Shown here one piece after another: positions 43,720 through 52,554 of a stretch of DNA of 64,000 nucleotides. The position numbers and the translations under genes were made by a program. Within the stretch, counting starts at the first letter, position 1; the number at the start of each line of letters is the position of its first letter. Where the stretch lies: positions 2,380,001 to 2,444,000 of the forward strand of contig OY282382.1 in NCBI GenBank assembly GCA_958295905.1. The letters run 5' to 3'. A model generated the notes under the pieces. The model was not told the DNA's origin. It saw nothing but the letters and a program-made list of their open reading frames with translations, and did no database searches. The DNA comes from an uncultured Vicinamibacterales bacterium (GTDB lineage Bacteria; Acidobacteriota; Vicinamibacteria; Vicinamibacterales; UBA8438).

Positions 43720-46162
43720 GGCGGCGGCCGCCTTCCTGGCGATGCCGGCCCGGGCGCAGGAGACCGGCGCCGTCGGCGGCCGGGTCACGTTGATCAACAA
43801 CGGCGGGCCGGTGCACGGCGCGGTCATCGTGGTGGTCGGCGCGGGCGCGCTCGGCCTGACCGACGAGCAGGGCGGGTTCGAGATCGACGACGTGCCCGCC
43901 GGCTCGTACGAGGTGATCGCCCAGCGGGAGCATCTCACCGCCGACCGCCAGCTGGTGACGGTCGCCGCCGGCGGGACGGCGACCGTGAGCTTCGAGCTCG
44001 GTTTGTCGGCCGTCCACGAGGAGTTGACCGTCACCGCTTCGGCCGGCGGGGCCGAGACCACGCTCGAGGCGTTCAACGCCGTCACCACCCTCGACTCGTT
44101 CGACATCGCGGTGGAGGGCGCCAACACGATCGGCGAGGCGATCGAGAACGAGCCGGGCATCGCGAGCCGCAGCTTCGGACCGGGCACGAGCCGGCCGATC
44201 ATCCGCGGCTTCGACGGCGACCGGGTGCTCATTCTCGAGGACGGCGTCCGCACCGGCGACCTCTCCAGCCAGTCGGGCGACCACGGGGTCACGATCGACC
44301 CGAACGGCGCCGAGCGCATCGAGATCGTCCGCGGGCCGGCAACGCTGCTCTACGGCTCGAACGCCGTCGGCGGCCTCGTCAACGTGATCACTCCGCAGGA
44401 GAGCTACCGCGACTCGCTGTTCGAGGGCACGCGGGGGCAGTTCAGCACCGACGCGGGGAGCGCGAACGGGCAGGCGGGCACCGCCGCCAGCCTGCAGCAT
44501 GCGCAGGGCAACGTCGTCTTCTGGGGCGGCGGCAGTCTGCGGCGGACGGGCGACTACGACACCCCGGCGGGGACCGTCGACAACTCCGCGACGGAGCTCG
44601 CGAACGCGCGGGCCGGCGTCGGCTGGTTCGGGGAACGAGCGTTCGCCGCCGGCGGGTTCACGGGCGAGGACGGCCGATACGGCGTTCCGTTCGCGGGAGA
44701 GTTCCACGGGGCGCATGAAGGCCACGAGGACGAGGGCGGACACGAAGAGGAGCTGGAGGTCGATCTCGACTCGCGGCGCCGCGCCGGCCGTTTCGACGTG
44801 GGGCTGCGCAACCTCTCCAACCGAGCCTTCGCGGGGGTTCGTCTCACCGCGAACGTCATCGACTGGAGCCACAACGAGCTGGAGATTGCGGAGGGTATCG
44901 AGAGCGTGGGCACGCGGTTCACCAACCGGACCCGCATCCTGCGCGCCGAGGTGGACCAGCGGCAGACGGCGCGGGTGTCGGGCAGATTCGGGGCGTGGAC
45001 GCAGGTCCGCAACTTCGAGGCGGTCGGCGCCGAGGCGTTGGCGCCGCAGACCGATCAGACCGCGTTCGCGGCTTTCGCCTACGAGGAGATCGATTTCGGA
45101 CGCTACCGCCTGCAGTTCGGCGGCCGGGTCGAACGGAACGACTACCGGGCCGGCGAGCGCCCGGATGACGACGACCACGACGATCATGACGACGACGATC
45201 ATGACGACGACGACCGCGACGACGATCATGACGACGATCATGACGACGATCATGACGACGACGACCACGACGACGATCATGACGACGACGACCATGACGA
45301 CGGTCATGACGATGACGATCACGACGACGATCATGACGACGACGACGACGACCATGACGGCGATCACGACGACGAGCTCGTGGCCTCCGACCCGCGGGAT
45401 CGGCAGTTCCTGGGGAGCTCGGGGTCGGTCGGCCTGCACGCCGATCTGGGCGCGGACAGCGCGTTCGTCGCCAACTTCACGTCGTCGCACCGCGCCCCGG
45501 CCCTCGAGGAGCTGTACAACTTCGGTCCGCACGTCGGGAACCTCGCCTTCGAGGTCGGCGACCCCGGCCTCGACGCCGAGACGACGCTCGGACTCGACCT
45601 GAGCCTGCGGCACCGGGCCGAACGCGTCCGCGGCGACCTGAACGTCTACGTCTACGAGATCGACAACTTCATCTTCGGCGAACGGACCGGCGCGTTCGCC
45701 GACGGCCTCCCCGTCCTCGACTTCCAGCAGGGAGACAGCCGGTTCGTGGGGTGGGACGCGCGCGGGAGCGTGCGGCTGGGGACCCAGGCGTGGACGACGC
45801 TCGGCATCGGCTACGTCAACGCCCGGCTCACCACGACCGACGAACCCCTGCCGCGCATTCCGCCGCTGCGGGCGACGTGGAGTCTCGATCTGCCGTACGG
45901 CGGGTTCACCGTCAGTCCGGAGCTGGAGTTCGCGCGCGCCCAGAACCGCTTGTTCCCCGGAGAGACCGAGACGGGGGGCTACTCGGTCGTCAACCTGCGC
46001 GCGTCCTACGTCTGGCCGCGCCAGCACGCGGCGCACATCCTCACCTTCACGGGGTACAACCTGACCAACGCGCTCTATCGGAACCATACGTCCTTCATCA
46101 AGGACTTGGCTCCGGAGATGGGGCGCGGGATCAAGGCGGGCTATTCGGTGCGGTTCTTCTAG
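43679..46162 (+). CDS. TonB-dependent receptor with His/Asp-rich loop, probable metal uptake
   Basis: 827 residues from the ATG at 43679; an in-frame duplicate start at 43604 would add 25 residues. Signal peptide RLTATRFAAAVAAAAFLAMP ends near ARAQ. Next is a carboxypeptidase-like regulatory domain (residues about 25-110; AVIVVVGAGALGLTDEQGGF), then a plug (IIRGFDGDRVLILEDGVRTG; GPATLLYGSNAVGGLVNVIT) and a 22-strand-type barrel ending in GYSVRFF with the terminal Phe. Two loops are metal-like: HGAHEGHEDEGGHEEELE near residue 345 and a run of about 70 Asp/His residues at about 496-566. Such loops occur in zinc receptors of the ZnuD type. Zinc or a similar cation is the likely cargo; this is inference. 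Confidence 0.85.
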   Translation: MRFRLTATRFAAAVAAAAFLAMPARAQETGAVGGRVTLINNGGPVHGAVIVVVGAGALGLTDEQGGFEIDDVPAGSYEVIAQREHLTADRQLVTVAAGGTATVSFELGLSAVHEELTVTASAGGAETTLEAFNAVTTLDSFDIAVEGANTIGEAIENEPGIASRSFGPGTSRPIIRGFDGDRVLILEDGVRTGDLSSQSGDHGVTIDPNGAERIEIVRGPATLLYGSNAVGGLVNVITPQESYRDSLFEGTRGQFSTDAGSANGQAGTAASLQHAQGNVVFWGGGSLRRTGDYDTPAGTVDNSATELANARAGVGWFGERAFAAGGFTGEDGRYGVPFAGEFHGAHEGHEDEGGHEEELEVDLDSRRRAGRFDVGLRNLSNRAFAGVRLTANVIDWSHNELEIAEGIESVGTRFTNRTRILRAEVDQRQTARVSGRFGAWTQVRNFEAVGAEALAPQTDQTAFAAFAYEEIDFGRYRLQFGGRVERNDYRAGERPDDDDHDDHDDDDHDDDDRDDDHDDDHDDDHDDDDHDDDHDDDDHDDGHDDDDHDDDHDDDDDDHDGDHDDELVASDPRDRQFLGSSGSVGLHADLGADSAFVANFTSSHRAPALEELYNFGPHVGNLAFEVGDPGLDAETTLGLDLSLRHRAERVRGDLNVYVYEIDNFIFGERTGAFADGLPVLDFQQGDSRFVGWDARGSVRLGTQAWTTLGIGYVNARLTTTDEPLPRIPPLRATWSLDLPYGGFTVSPELEFARAQNRLFPGETETGGYSVVNLRASYVWPRQHAAHILTFTGYNLTNALYRNHTSFIKDLAPEMGRGIKAGYSVRFF
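45166..45376 (+). repeat. Asp/His simple repeat inside the TonB receptor gene
   Basis: About 210 bp of imperfect GAC/GAT/CAT/CAC triplet repeats keep the reading frame and encode only Asp and His with a few Gly and Arg. Typical blocks are DDDDHDDDHDDDD. The length is likely to vary between strains. Confidence 0.95.
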
Positions 46163-46163
46163 T

Positions 46164-46179
46164 GCGTGGGATGCCCCTG
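46164..46179. repeat. End fragment of family 2 element
   Basis: GCGTGGGATGCCCCTG is the complement of the family 2 end CAGGGGCATCCCACGC. Only the terminal 16 bp are present, directly after the TonB receptor stop. Confidence 0.5.
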
Positions 46180-46303
46180 CCTCCGTAGGCGTTCGATCCA
46201 CGGCTCGCCGGCCTCGGAGACCCGGCCCGGCACGCCCGGGACTTGGGCCGGGGCCGGCCGCTGCTCCGGACGGGAACGCCGGCCGCCCTGGGTCTGGAGC
46301 CCC

Positions 46304-46654
46304 TCAACCAAGCAGGCGAAGCGCGGCGATGACGAGCCCGGCGATGCCGAGCATGCGCCATGTCAAGCGGGTTTCCGCGGTGCTGATGTGGGTCGACAAC
46401 CGCGTATCGAGGTTCGCAATCTCGGTGCGTACCTCCGCGATTTCGGTGCGTATCCCCGCGATTTCGGTGCGTATCCCCGCGATTTCGGTGCGTTGCTGGG
46501 CGCGCATCTCGGCCAGGCCGGCCTTGAACTGGTCGGACGTGACGTGCTCGCCCTGCTCGACGACCAACCGGAAAGCGTCCGTGAGGGCGTCCGCCTGAGC
46601 CGGCGTGGAGTCGGCAGCGGTCAGCCACCGGGCGGCGGCGTGCGCGTCGAGCAT
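46304..46654 (-). CDS. Coiled-coil protein with C-terminal membrane anchor
   Basis: 116 residues from the ATG at 46654 (GGAGAAGG upstream). N-terminal helical part (LTAADSTPAQADALTDAFRL), then a coiled coil of seven-residue repeats RTEIAGI/RTEIAGI/RTEIAEV/RTEIANL, then TRLTWRMLGIAGLVIAALRL as a membrane helix at the C-terminus. The heptads are encoded by near-perfect 21-bp tandem repeats (46417-46500), so their number may vary. The layout resembles DUF1640-type proteins. Function unknown. Confidence 0.65.
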   Translation of the reverse strand: MLDAHAAARWLTAADSTPAQADALTDAFRLVVEQGEHVTSDQFKAGLAEMRAQQRTEIAGIRTEIAGIRTEIAEVRTEIANLDTRLSTHISTAETRLTWRMLGIAGLVIAALRLLG

Positions 46655-46853
46655 CCTTCTCCGCCTTCAACGCCTCCCGAACTTGGTCGGCCGGCGCGCC
46701 GACGTCGGCGGGGCCACAGTCGCCCAGCGCGGCGGCCGACGTCGAAACGGCCGCGATGGCGGGCAGTTGGTGCAGGTGAGAACCATAACGCACGGCACGG
46801 GGCTGCCGTGCCTCTCCGAACATGACCTGGGCCAGCTTCTCCAGAGTCATGTT
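46655..46853 (-). other. Possible reading frame upstream of the coiled-coil gene
   Basis: On the reverse strand an ATG at 46853 opens MTLEKLAQVMFGEARQP and continues to about VREALKAEKD, where the coiled-coil gene starts in another frame. The opening resembles the fragment at 54283-54356 (TPEKLARALFRP). The frame has no nearby stop and runs under the next gene, so it may be one gene broken by a frameshift, or a separate short gene. The rest of the 46655-47072 gap contains no other gene; 46854-47072 should hold the promoter of the methyltransferase gene, not recognised. Confidence 0.35.
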
Positions 46854-47072
46854 CGGCCGGCCGGCGCATAATACCATGGACGCCGTGGGCGCCTTCACGC
46901 CGTGGCTCGCCGGTCCCGCCGCCTTTCCTGCGCGGGCGGCGATATACTGAATCCCCCCGGCCGGTTCCGGTCCGGCCTGACCGCCGGCGTCAGGATGGGG
47001 CGACGGCTGGAAGGAGACCGGTGTCGCCGATGTCCGGCGCCTTCAGGTCGACGAACAGGGCTGCGCCGCGCC

Positions 47073-48698
47073 ATGCCGTCACTTCAGTTCAAGGGCCGGG
47101 TGTTCGTCGAGAACTTCCACCTGGGGGCGCCGTTCCACGAGCTGACGCCGGTGCGCGCCCGGGGCACGAGCCCGAAGGCGAGCCTGCACGACAACCTGAT
47201 CGTCGAGGGCGACAACCTGCTCGCCCTCAAGGCCCTGCTGCCGACGTACCACGGCAAGGTGAAGTGCATCTACATCGACCCGCCCTACAACACCGGCAAC
47301 GAGGGCTGGGCCTACAACGACCGCGTGAACTCCCCGATGATGCAGGCGTGGTTCGGCCGCGTGGTGGACCGCGAGGACCTGACCCGCCACGACAAGTGGT
47401 GCTGCATGATGCTGCCGCGCCTGAAGCTGCTGCGGGAGCTGCTGGCGGACGACGGCGCGATCTTCGTCTCCATCGACGACAACGAGGCGCACCGGCTGCG
47501 GTGCCTGATGGACGAAGTGTTCGGAGAGGAGAACTTCGTCGCGACGGTGATCTGGGAGAAGGTCTTCTCGCCGAAGAACACCGCGAAGCACTTCTCGCAG
47601 GATCACGACTTCATTCTTGCGTACGCCCGTAATCTGGAGGCATGGACGCCCAACCTCCTCGAGCGCGGCGAACGCGCCGTCGAGCGGTACAGGAATCCGG
47701 ATGGGGACCCGCGCGGCGTATGGTCGTCAAGCGATCTGACTGCGCGCAACTACTACAGCCTCGGAACCTACGAAGTGACGAGTCCGTCCGGCAGGAAGTT
47801 CAAGCCCTCCGTCGGCAGATACTTCGTCGTTCCACAACGACGATTTCGTGAATTGGACGAAGACAGCCAAATCTGGTGGGGTCCGAAGGGCGATGGCGTG
47901 CCGAGACTGAAGCGATATTTGTCCGAGGTCCGGGAAGGCGTCGTTCCACAAACGCTCTGGCGCCAGACCGACGCAGGACACACGCAGGAGGCGAAGAAAG
48001 AAATCGTCGGCATCCTGGATTTCGAGAAATCAGAGGACGTGTTCAACACCGTCAAGCCCACCAGACTGATTCGCCGCATCCTCCAGGTCGCCACCGACAA
48101 GGATTCCATCGTCCTCGACTCCTTCGCCGGCTCGGGCACCACCGCCCACGCCGTGCTCGCCCTCAACCGGGAGGACGGCGGCGACCGGCGTTTCATTCTG
48201 ATCGAGTGCGAGGACTACGTGGACTCGATCACCGCCGAGCGGGTGCGGCGGGTCGTCGGGGGCGTGCCGTCGGCGAAGGACGAGGCCCTGAAGGCGGGGC
48301 TCGGCGGCGGGTTCAGCTATTTCAAGATCGGGGCGCCGCTGCGCAAGGAGTCGCTGCTCGATCCGTCGAAGCTGCCGAGCTACGAGAAGCTGGCCGGCTA
48401 CGTCTTCTTCACCGCCACCGGCGAGGAGTTCGATCCCGGCGCGGTGCGGCGGGACGACTGGTTCATCGGCCGCAGCCGCGTCCACGACGTGTTCCTGCTT
48501 TACACCGACGACGTGGAAGCCTTGAAGAACTTGGCGCTGACGAAGCGCATCGCGGAGGCGCTGCCCGGCGGCGGGCGCCAGAAGCTGGTCTTCGCGCCCA
48601 CGAAGTATCTCGATCAGGAGCTGCTGCACCGCTGCGGCGTCACGTTCCAGCAGCTTCCGTTCGAGATCTACGAATCGGTCGAGAAGCTCGAGCGATGA
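47073..48698 (+). CDS. mod: Type III restriction-modification system methyltransferase (Mod)
   Basis: 541 residues from the ATG at 47073 (PSLQFKGRVFVENFHLGAPF), which agrees with the usual Mod start. The catalytic motif IV is DPPYNTGNEGW near residue 69 and the SAM-binding motif I is DSFAGSGTTAHAVLALN, in the order IV before I of beta-class N6-adenine methyltransferases. The target-recognition region lies between (about residues 150-330). It methylates one strand of an asymmetric site and confers specificity to Res. The stop overlaps the Res start (ATGA). Codon use around 47640-47990 looks less GC-rich than the ends, as is usual for exchanged recognition domains. Confidence 0.9.
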   Translation: MPSLQFKGRVFVENFHLGAPFHELTPVRARGTSPKASLHDNLIVEGDNLLALKALLPTYHGKVKCIYIDPPYNTGNEGWAYNDRVNSPMMQAWFGRVVDREDLTRHDKWCCMMLPRLKLLRELLADDGAIFVSIDDNEAHRLRCLMDEVFGEENFVATVIWEKVFSPKNTAKHFSQDHDFILAYARNLEAWTPNLLERGERAVERYRNPDGDPRGVWSSSDLTARNYYSLGTYEVTSPSGRKFKPSVGRYFVVPQRRFRELDEDSQIWWGPKGDGVPRLKRYLSEVREGVVPQTLWRQTDAGHTQEAKKEIVGILDFEKSEDVFNTVKPTRLIRRILQVATDKDSIVLDSFAGSGTTAHAVLALNREDGGDRRFILIECEDYVDSITAERVRRVVGGVPSAKDEALKAGLGGGFSYFKIGAPLRKESLLDPSKLPSYEKLAGYVFFTATGEEFDPGAVRRDDWFIGRSRVHDVFLLYTDDVEALKNLALTKRIAEALPGGGRQKLVFAPTKYLDQELLHRCGVTFQQLPFEIYESVEKLER

Positions 48699-51235
48699 TC
48701 CTGAAGGAGTACCAGAAGCGGGCGCTGGATCGCGTCGGCGAGTTCGTCGAGCGGCTGGCCGAGTGGCGCGGGAAGGCCGAGAAGGTGCGCGAGATCGATC
48801 CCGACTTCGACTGGGTGGGTCGCGCCTGGGAGAAAACGACCCGCGGCTCGTACCTGCCGCGCCGGAACGGCCTGGGCGAGCCGCTGCCTTCGTTCTGCCT
48901 CAAGGTGCCCACCGGCGGCGGCAAGACCCTGCTCGCGGTCAAGGTGATCGACTGCGTCAACACCCGCTACCGCCGGCGGCAGACCGGCTTGGTGCTGTGG
49001 ATCGTGCCCACCTCCCAGATCTACGCCCAGACGCTGCGGGCGCTGAAGGATCGCGACCATCCGTACCGCCAGCAGCTCGACGTGGCGTCGGCGGGCCGGA
49101 CCCTGGTGCTGGAGAAGACGAGCGGCTTCGGCCCGCAGGACGTGCGGGAGCGGCTGTGCGTGCTGCTGCTGATGCTGCCGTCCGCGAACCGCGGGACGAA
49201 AGAGCAGTTGCGGATGTTCCGGGACGCCGGCGGCTTCGACCGATTCTTTCCGCCGGACGACGACGCGGACGCGCACCGCGCCCTGCGGGCGCGCGTGCCC
49301 AACCTGGATGCCTTCGATCGAGCCGGCGGCGTCTGGGGCGGGCAGGTGAAGACGTCGCTCGGCAACGCGCTGCGCCTGCTGCGGCCGCTGATCGTCCTCG
49401 ACGAGGGCCACAAGGCGTACAGCCGGAACGCGCGGGAGACGCTCGAAGGGTTCAACCCGTGCCTGGTCGTCGAGCTGTCCGCGACGCCGCCGAAGGGGGC
49501 CAACGTGCTGGTGGCCATCTCCGGCCGCGAACTGCTCGCGGAGGAGATGATCAAGCTGGACCTGCACGTCACGAACAAGGCGAACGCGGGCTGGCAGGAC
49601 GCGCTGCTCGCCGCCGTCGAGCGCCGCGACGCGCTGGAGGCGGCGGCGCGCGGGCACGAGGCGGACAGCGGCGTCCACATCCGCCCCATCTGCCTCGTGC
49701 AGGTGGAGCGCACCGGCCGGGACCAGCGGCGGGCGGGGGTGGTTCACGCGGACGACGCGCGCGACTACCTGCTGCGCCACCCGCGGATCAGCGCCGAGCA
49801 GATCGCGGTGAAGACCAGCGGGCGGGACGAGTTGAAGGCGGCGGACGCCGCCGGCGGCCTGCTCTCGCGCGACTGTCCCATCCGCTTCATCATCACCAAG
49901 CAGGCGCTGCAGGAGGGCTGGGACTGCTCGTTCGCCTACGTCCTGGCGATTCTGACGAATCCGGGTTCGAAGAGCGCGTTGACGCAGCTCGTGGGCCGCA
50001 TCCTCCGCCAGCCCTACGCGGCGAAGACCCGCGTCGCGGCGCTGGACGAAAGCTACGTGTTCTGTTTTCGACGGCGCGGCGCGGACCTGCTGGAAGAGGT
50101 GCGCAAGGGGTTCGGGCTGGAGGGGTTGCAGGACCTGGAGGGCCGGATCGCGGCCGGCGGCGACGGCGCCGCGTCCGCCGCGGCGACGATCACCCGGCAG
50201 CGGGAACGCTACCGCCGGGCCGCCGCCGATCTCGTGTTGCCGGCGTTCATGATCCGGGACGGCGGGCGGTGGCGCCTTGTGCATTACGAGGCGGACGTCC
50301 TGTCCCGCGTGCCGTGGGACGACGCCGACCTGTCGCCCCTGTTCGACCTCGATCTCGGCCCCGGCGATCGCGACGTCGAGTTGCGCGCGGGACTCGACGC
50401 GCACCCGCTGGGCGCGGCCCACGACCGTCCTGACGGCGGCGGCGCGGGCGCGTCGGCGGACAGCGCCGGCGACGGAGAGATCGACTACTACTTCGCGGCC
50501 GGCCACCTGCTCGACGCCATGCCGAATCCGTGGCGGGGCGCGGAGGCGGCCCGGCGGGTGTTCGATGCGTTGCTGCGGAAGCATCCCCGCGGCAAGGTCG
50601 CCGGGAACTACCTGTTCGTTCTGGAAGCGCTGCGCAGGCAGTTGGAGAAGGAGCGCGACCGGCTGTCCCGGCAGGTGTTCGCCGGGTTGCTGGAATCGGG
50701 CGCGATGCGCTTCATCGTCGTGGCCGACGACCTCCGGTTCAACCGGCTGCCGCAGCGGATCGAAGCGCCGAAGGCCCGGCGGGCGAACCGCGATGACGGC
50801 GGGCAGTACGAACGCAACCTGTTCGATCTGATCACCGAAGACGAGCTGAACGGCCTGGAGAACAAGGTCGCCACCTATCTGGACGGGCAGGCCCGCCTGT
50901 TCTTCTGGTACCGGAACCGGTCGCGCAGGGACTACTACGTGCAGGGCTGGAAGCCGCGCCGCATCTACGCCGACTTCATCCTGACGCTCAAGCCGGACGA
51001 GCCGGGCGTCGGCGACGAATACCACCGCGTCTTCGTCGTGGAGACCAAGGGCGTCCACCTTGGCCGGTCCGAGGACACCGAGTACAAGCGCTCGGTCTTC
51101 GACGTCTGCTCGGAGCACGCCAGAAAGACGGACTGGGCCGAGTTCGTGCCCGCCATGCGCAACCGGGTGATGCGTTTCGAGATCGTGGACGAGGAGGAGT
51201 GGAAGCACCGCCTGAACGCGCTGCTCGCCGGTTGA
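48695..51235 (+). CDS. res: Type III restriction enzyme, Res subunit
   Basis: 846 residues from the ATG at 48695, overlapping the mod stop. Helicase motifs: Walker A PTGGGKT, DEGHKAY as motif II, ELSATPPKG as motif III, and QALQEGWDCSF with QLVGRILRQPY as motifs V and VI. The C-terminal nuclease appears as DFILTLKP then VVETKG, a PD-(D/E)xK arrangement. It cleaves DNA after ATP-driven movement between two inversely oriented unmodified sites. Complete length for the family; the system looks functional. It is the intact core of the 46-56 kb accessory island. Confidence 0.9.
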   Translation: MILKEYQKRALDRVGEFVERLAEWRGKAEKVREIDPDFDWVGRAWEKTTRGSYLPRRNGLGEPLPSFCLKVPTGGGKTLLAVKVIDCVNTRYRRRQTGLVLWIVPTSQIYAQTLRALKDRDHPYRQQLDVASAGRTLVLEKTSGFGPQDVRERLCVLLLMLPSANRGTKEQLRMFRDAGGFDRFFPPDDDADAHRALRARVPNLDAFDRAGGVWGGQVKTSLGNALRLLRPLIVLDEGHKAYSRNARETLEGFNPCLVVELSATPPKGANVLVAISGRELLAEEMIKLDLHVTNKANAGWQDALLAAVERRDALEAAARGHEADSGVHIRPICLVQVERTGRDQRRAGVVHADDARDYLLRHPRISAEQIAVKTSGRDELKAADAAGGLLSRDCPIRFIITKQALQEGWDCSFAYVLAILTNPGSKSALTQLVGRILRQPYAAKTRVAALDESYVFCFRRRGADLLEEVRKGFGLEGLQDLEGRIAAGGDGAASAAATITRQRERYRRAAADLVLPAFMIRDGGRWRLVHYEADVLSRVPWDDADLSPLFDLDLGPGDRDVELRAGLDAHPLGAAHDRPDGGGAGASADSAGDGEIDYYFAAGHLLDAMPNPWRGAEAARRVFDALLRKHPRGKVAGNYLFVLEALRRQLEKERDRLSRQVFAGLLESGAMRFIVVADDLRFNRLPQRIEAPKARRANRDDGGQYERNLFDLITEDELNGLENKVATYLDGQARLFFWYRNRSRRDYYVQGWKPRRIYADFILTLKPDEPGVGDEYHRVFVVETKGVHLGRSEDTEYKRSVFDVCSEHARKTDWAEFVPAMRNRVMRFEIVDEEEWKHRLNALLAG

Positions 51236-51354
51236 CGGCGGCGGCCGGGCGGGGACGTTCGAGGGGCAACCCCCGAGTCGGCGGGTGTGGAGGCCATGCG
51301 CCGTTACCAGTATGTACGTGGGATGTCCGACATGACCGGAATGCCGGACCGCCG

Positions 51355-51501
51355 ATGGTGAACGTACGCCACGCTCCACCGCTGGGCGGAGACCGTCGGG
51401 CGACGGTCACGGCATCGAACCTCCTGGAGCGCGTCGACTTCGAGCGGCTGGACACCGCGAACCGCGACGGCTTCCGCGCTACGATAGAGGCGCCACCATG
51501 A
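51355..51501 (+). CDS. Short hypothetical ORF overlapping the Uma2 start
   Basis: 48 residues from the ATG at 51355 (MVNVRHAPPLGGDRRATVTA), stop overlapping the ATG of the Uma2 gene (ATGA). The coupling supports translation, but no family is recognised and there is no clear ribosome binding site. The gap 51236-51354 shows nothing else. Confidence 0.3.
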   Translation: MVNVRHAPPLGGDRRATVTASNLLERVDFERLDTANRDGFRATIEAPP

Positions 51502-52067
51502 CAGCCACAGCGTCCGACGTCTCCATCTCCCACTACCGCCTGAGCCGCGCCGAGTACGACCGCGCCGTGGAAGCCGGCGCGTTCGAGCCAGAGGCCAAGC
51601 TGGAACTCATCGACGGAAACCTACGCGCCATGACACCGGAGGGCACCGCCCGCACAACCGGCATGCACCTCGCCGCAGACCGCCTGCGCCAAGTGTTCGG
51701 CCACGGCTTCTTCGTGCGGATACAGAACCCGCTGGCGATCGACGAGTACTCCGAACCCGAGCCGGATGTAGCCGTCGTCACCGGCACGGTCCGGGACTAC
51801 CGATACGCCCACCCCACGTCCGCGGTGTTGATCGTCGAGATATCGCACGAGTCACTGCGGCACGACCGGACGGTCAAGCAGCGCCTGTACGCACGGTGCG
51901 AGATTCCCGAGTACTGGATTCTCGCCCTCCCCGAGACCCGTCTCGAGGTCTACCGCGACCCGGCCGGAGACCGCTATCAGAGCGTCACCATCCACGCCGC
52001 CGGGGACCAGGTTGCACCGCTCGCCCGCCCTGACGCACAAATCCTCGTCGACGATCTGCTTCCCTGA
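51498..52067 (+). CDS. Uma2 family (DUF820) putative endonuclease
   Basis: 189 residues from the ATG at 51498. Family pattern: KLELIDGNLRAMTPEGTART near the N-terminus, PEPDVAVV (catalytic Asp), then LIVEISHESLRHDRTVKQRL with the Glu and Lys of a PD-(D/E)xK-like core, and CEIPEYWILALPETRLEVYR. Uma2 proteins are abundant in cyanobacteria and some other phyla; nuclease activity is predicted from fold only. It follows the Res gene in the same direction and probably belongs to the accessory island. Confidence 0.88.
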   Translation: MTATASDVSISHYRLSRAEYDRAVEAGAFEPEAKLELIDGNLRAMTPEGTARTTGMHLAADRLRQVFGHGFFVRIQNPLAIDEYSEPEPDVAVVTGTVRDYRYAHPTSAVLIVEISHESLRHDRTVKQRLYARCEIPEYWILALPETRLEVYRDPAGDRYQSVTIHAAGDQVAPLARPDAQILVDDLLP

Positions 52068-52332
52068 TTTCCGACCGCGGCGTCGCCCCTTCCAGAACCC
52101 ACGCCGCGCCCCATCCCGGCGCAGACGCGCCAACCCGCCAACCTCGTCACCGGCCACAAGCACCAGGGCAACAACACCATCCCCCTGATGGCGACCGCGG
52201 CCCTGAAGGGCTACGCCAACACCCGCTGGGCGGGATTCCGGCAGATCGCCGACGCCGGCGGCAACGTCCGGAAAGGGGGAGAAGGGGACGCCCATCTAGG
52301 CCGACACGCCCCCTTGCGGCATAATCGACCGG

Positions 52333-52554
52333 ATGAGCCTCATGCCGATGCACGGCCCCGGGAAGAACGGACACCGCGAGTACCGCACCCCCGACGGCCG
52401 ATGGCGCCTCCTCCGCACCACCAGACCGATACGTTGGCGGGTCGACCGCCGCGCCGGCGACGCCTGGTCCACCCTCAGCGCCTTCGCCAAGCGCCGCGAC
52501 GCCCGCCTCTTCCTCGAAGTCCTCGAAGAGACCATCGCTCAAGCACACGTATGA
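52333..52554 (+). CDS. Small hypothetical protein coupled to the DUF6166 gene
   Basis: 73 residues from the ATG at 52333 (SLMPMHGPGKNGHREYRTPD). Mostly polar beta-like then a helix (FLEVLEETIAQAHV). The TGA stop overlaps the ATG of the next gene (ATGA), so the two are coupled. No family recognised. The codons are distinctly C-ending and Arg-rich compared with the core genes. The 52068-52332 gap shows nothing else I can support. Confidence 0.55.
   Translation: MSLMPMHGPGKNGHREYRTPDGRWRLLRTTRPIRWRVDRRAGDAWSTLSAFAKRRDARLFLEVLEETIAQAHV

Noticed and set aside
43385-46201. Reverse-strand frame with a long Val/Met/Ile hydrophobic run opposite the TonB receptor
   Set aside because: It is simply the complement of the Asp/His repeat; no start signals or domains.
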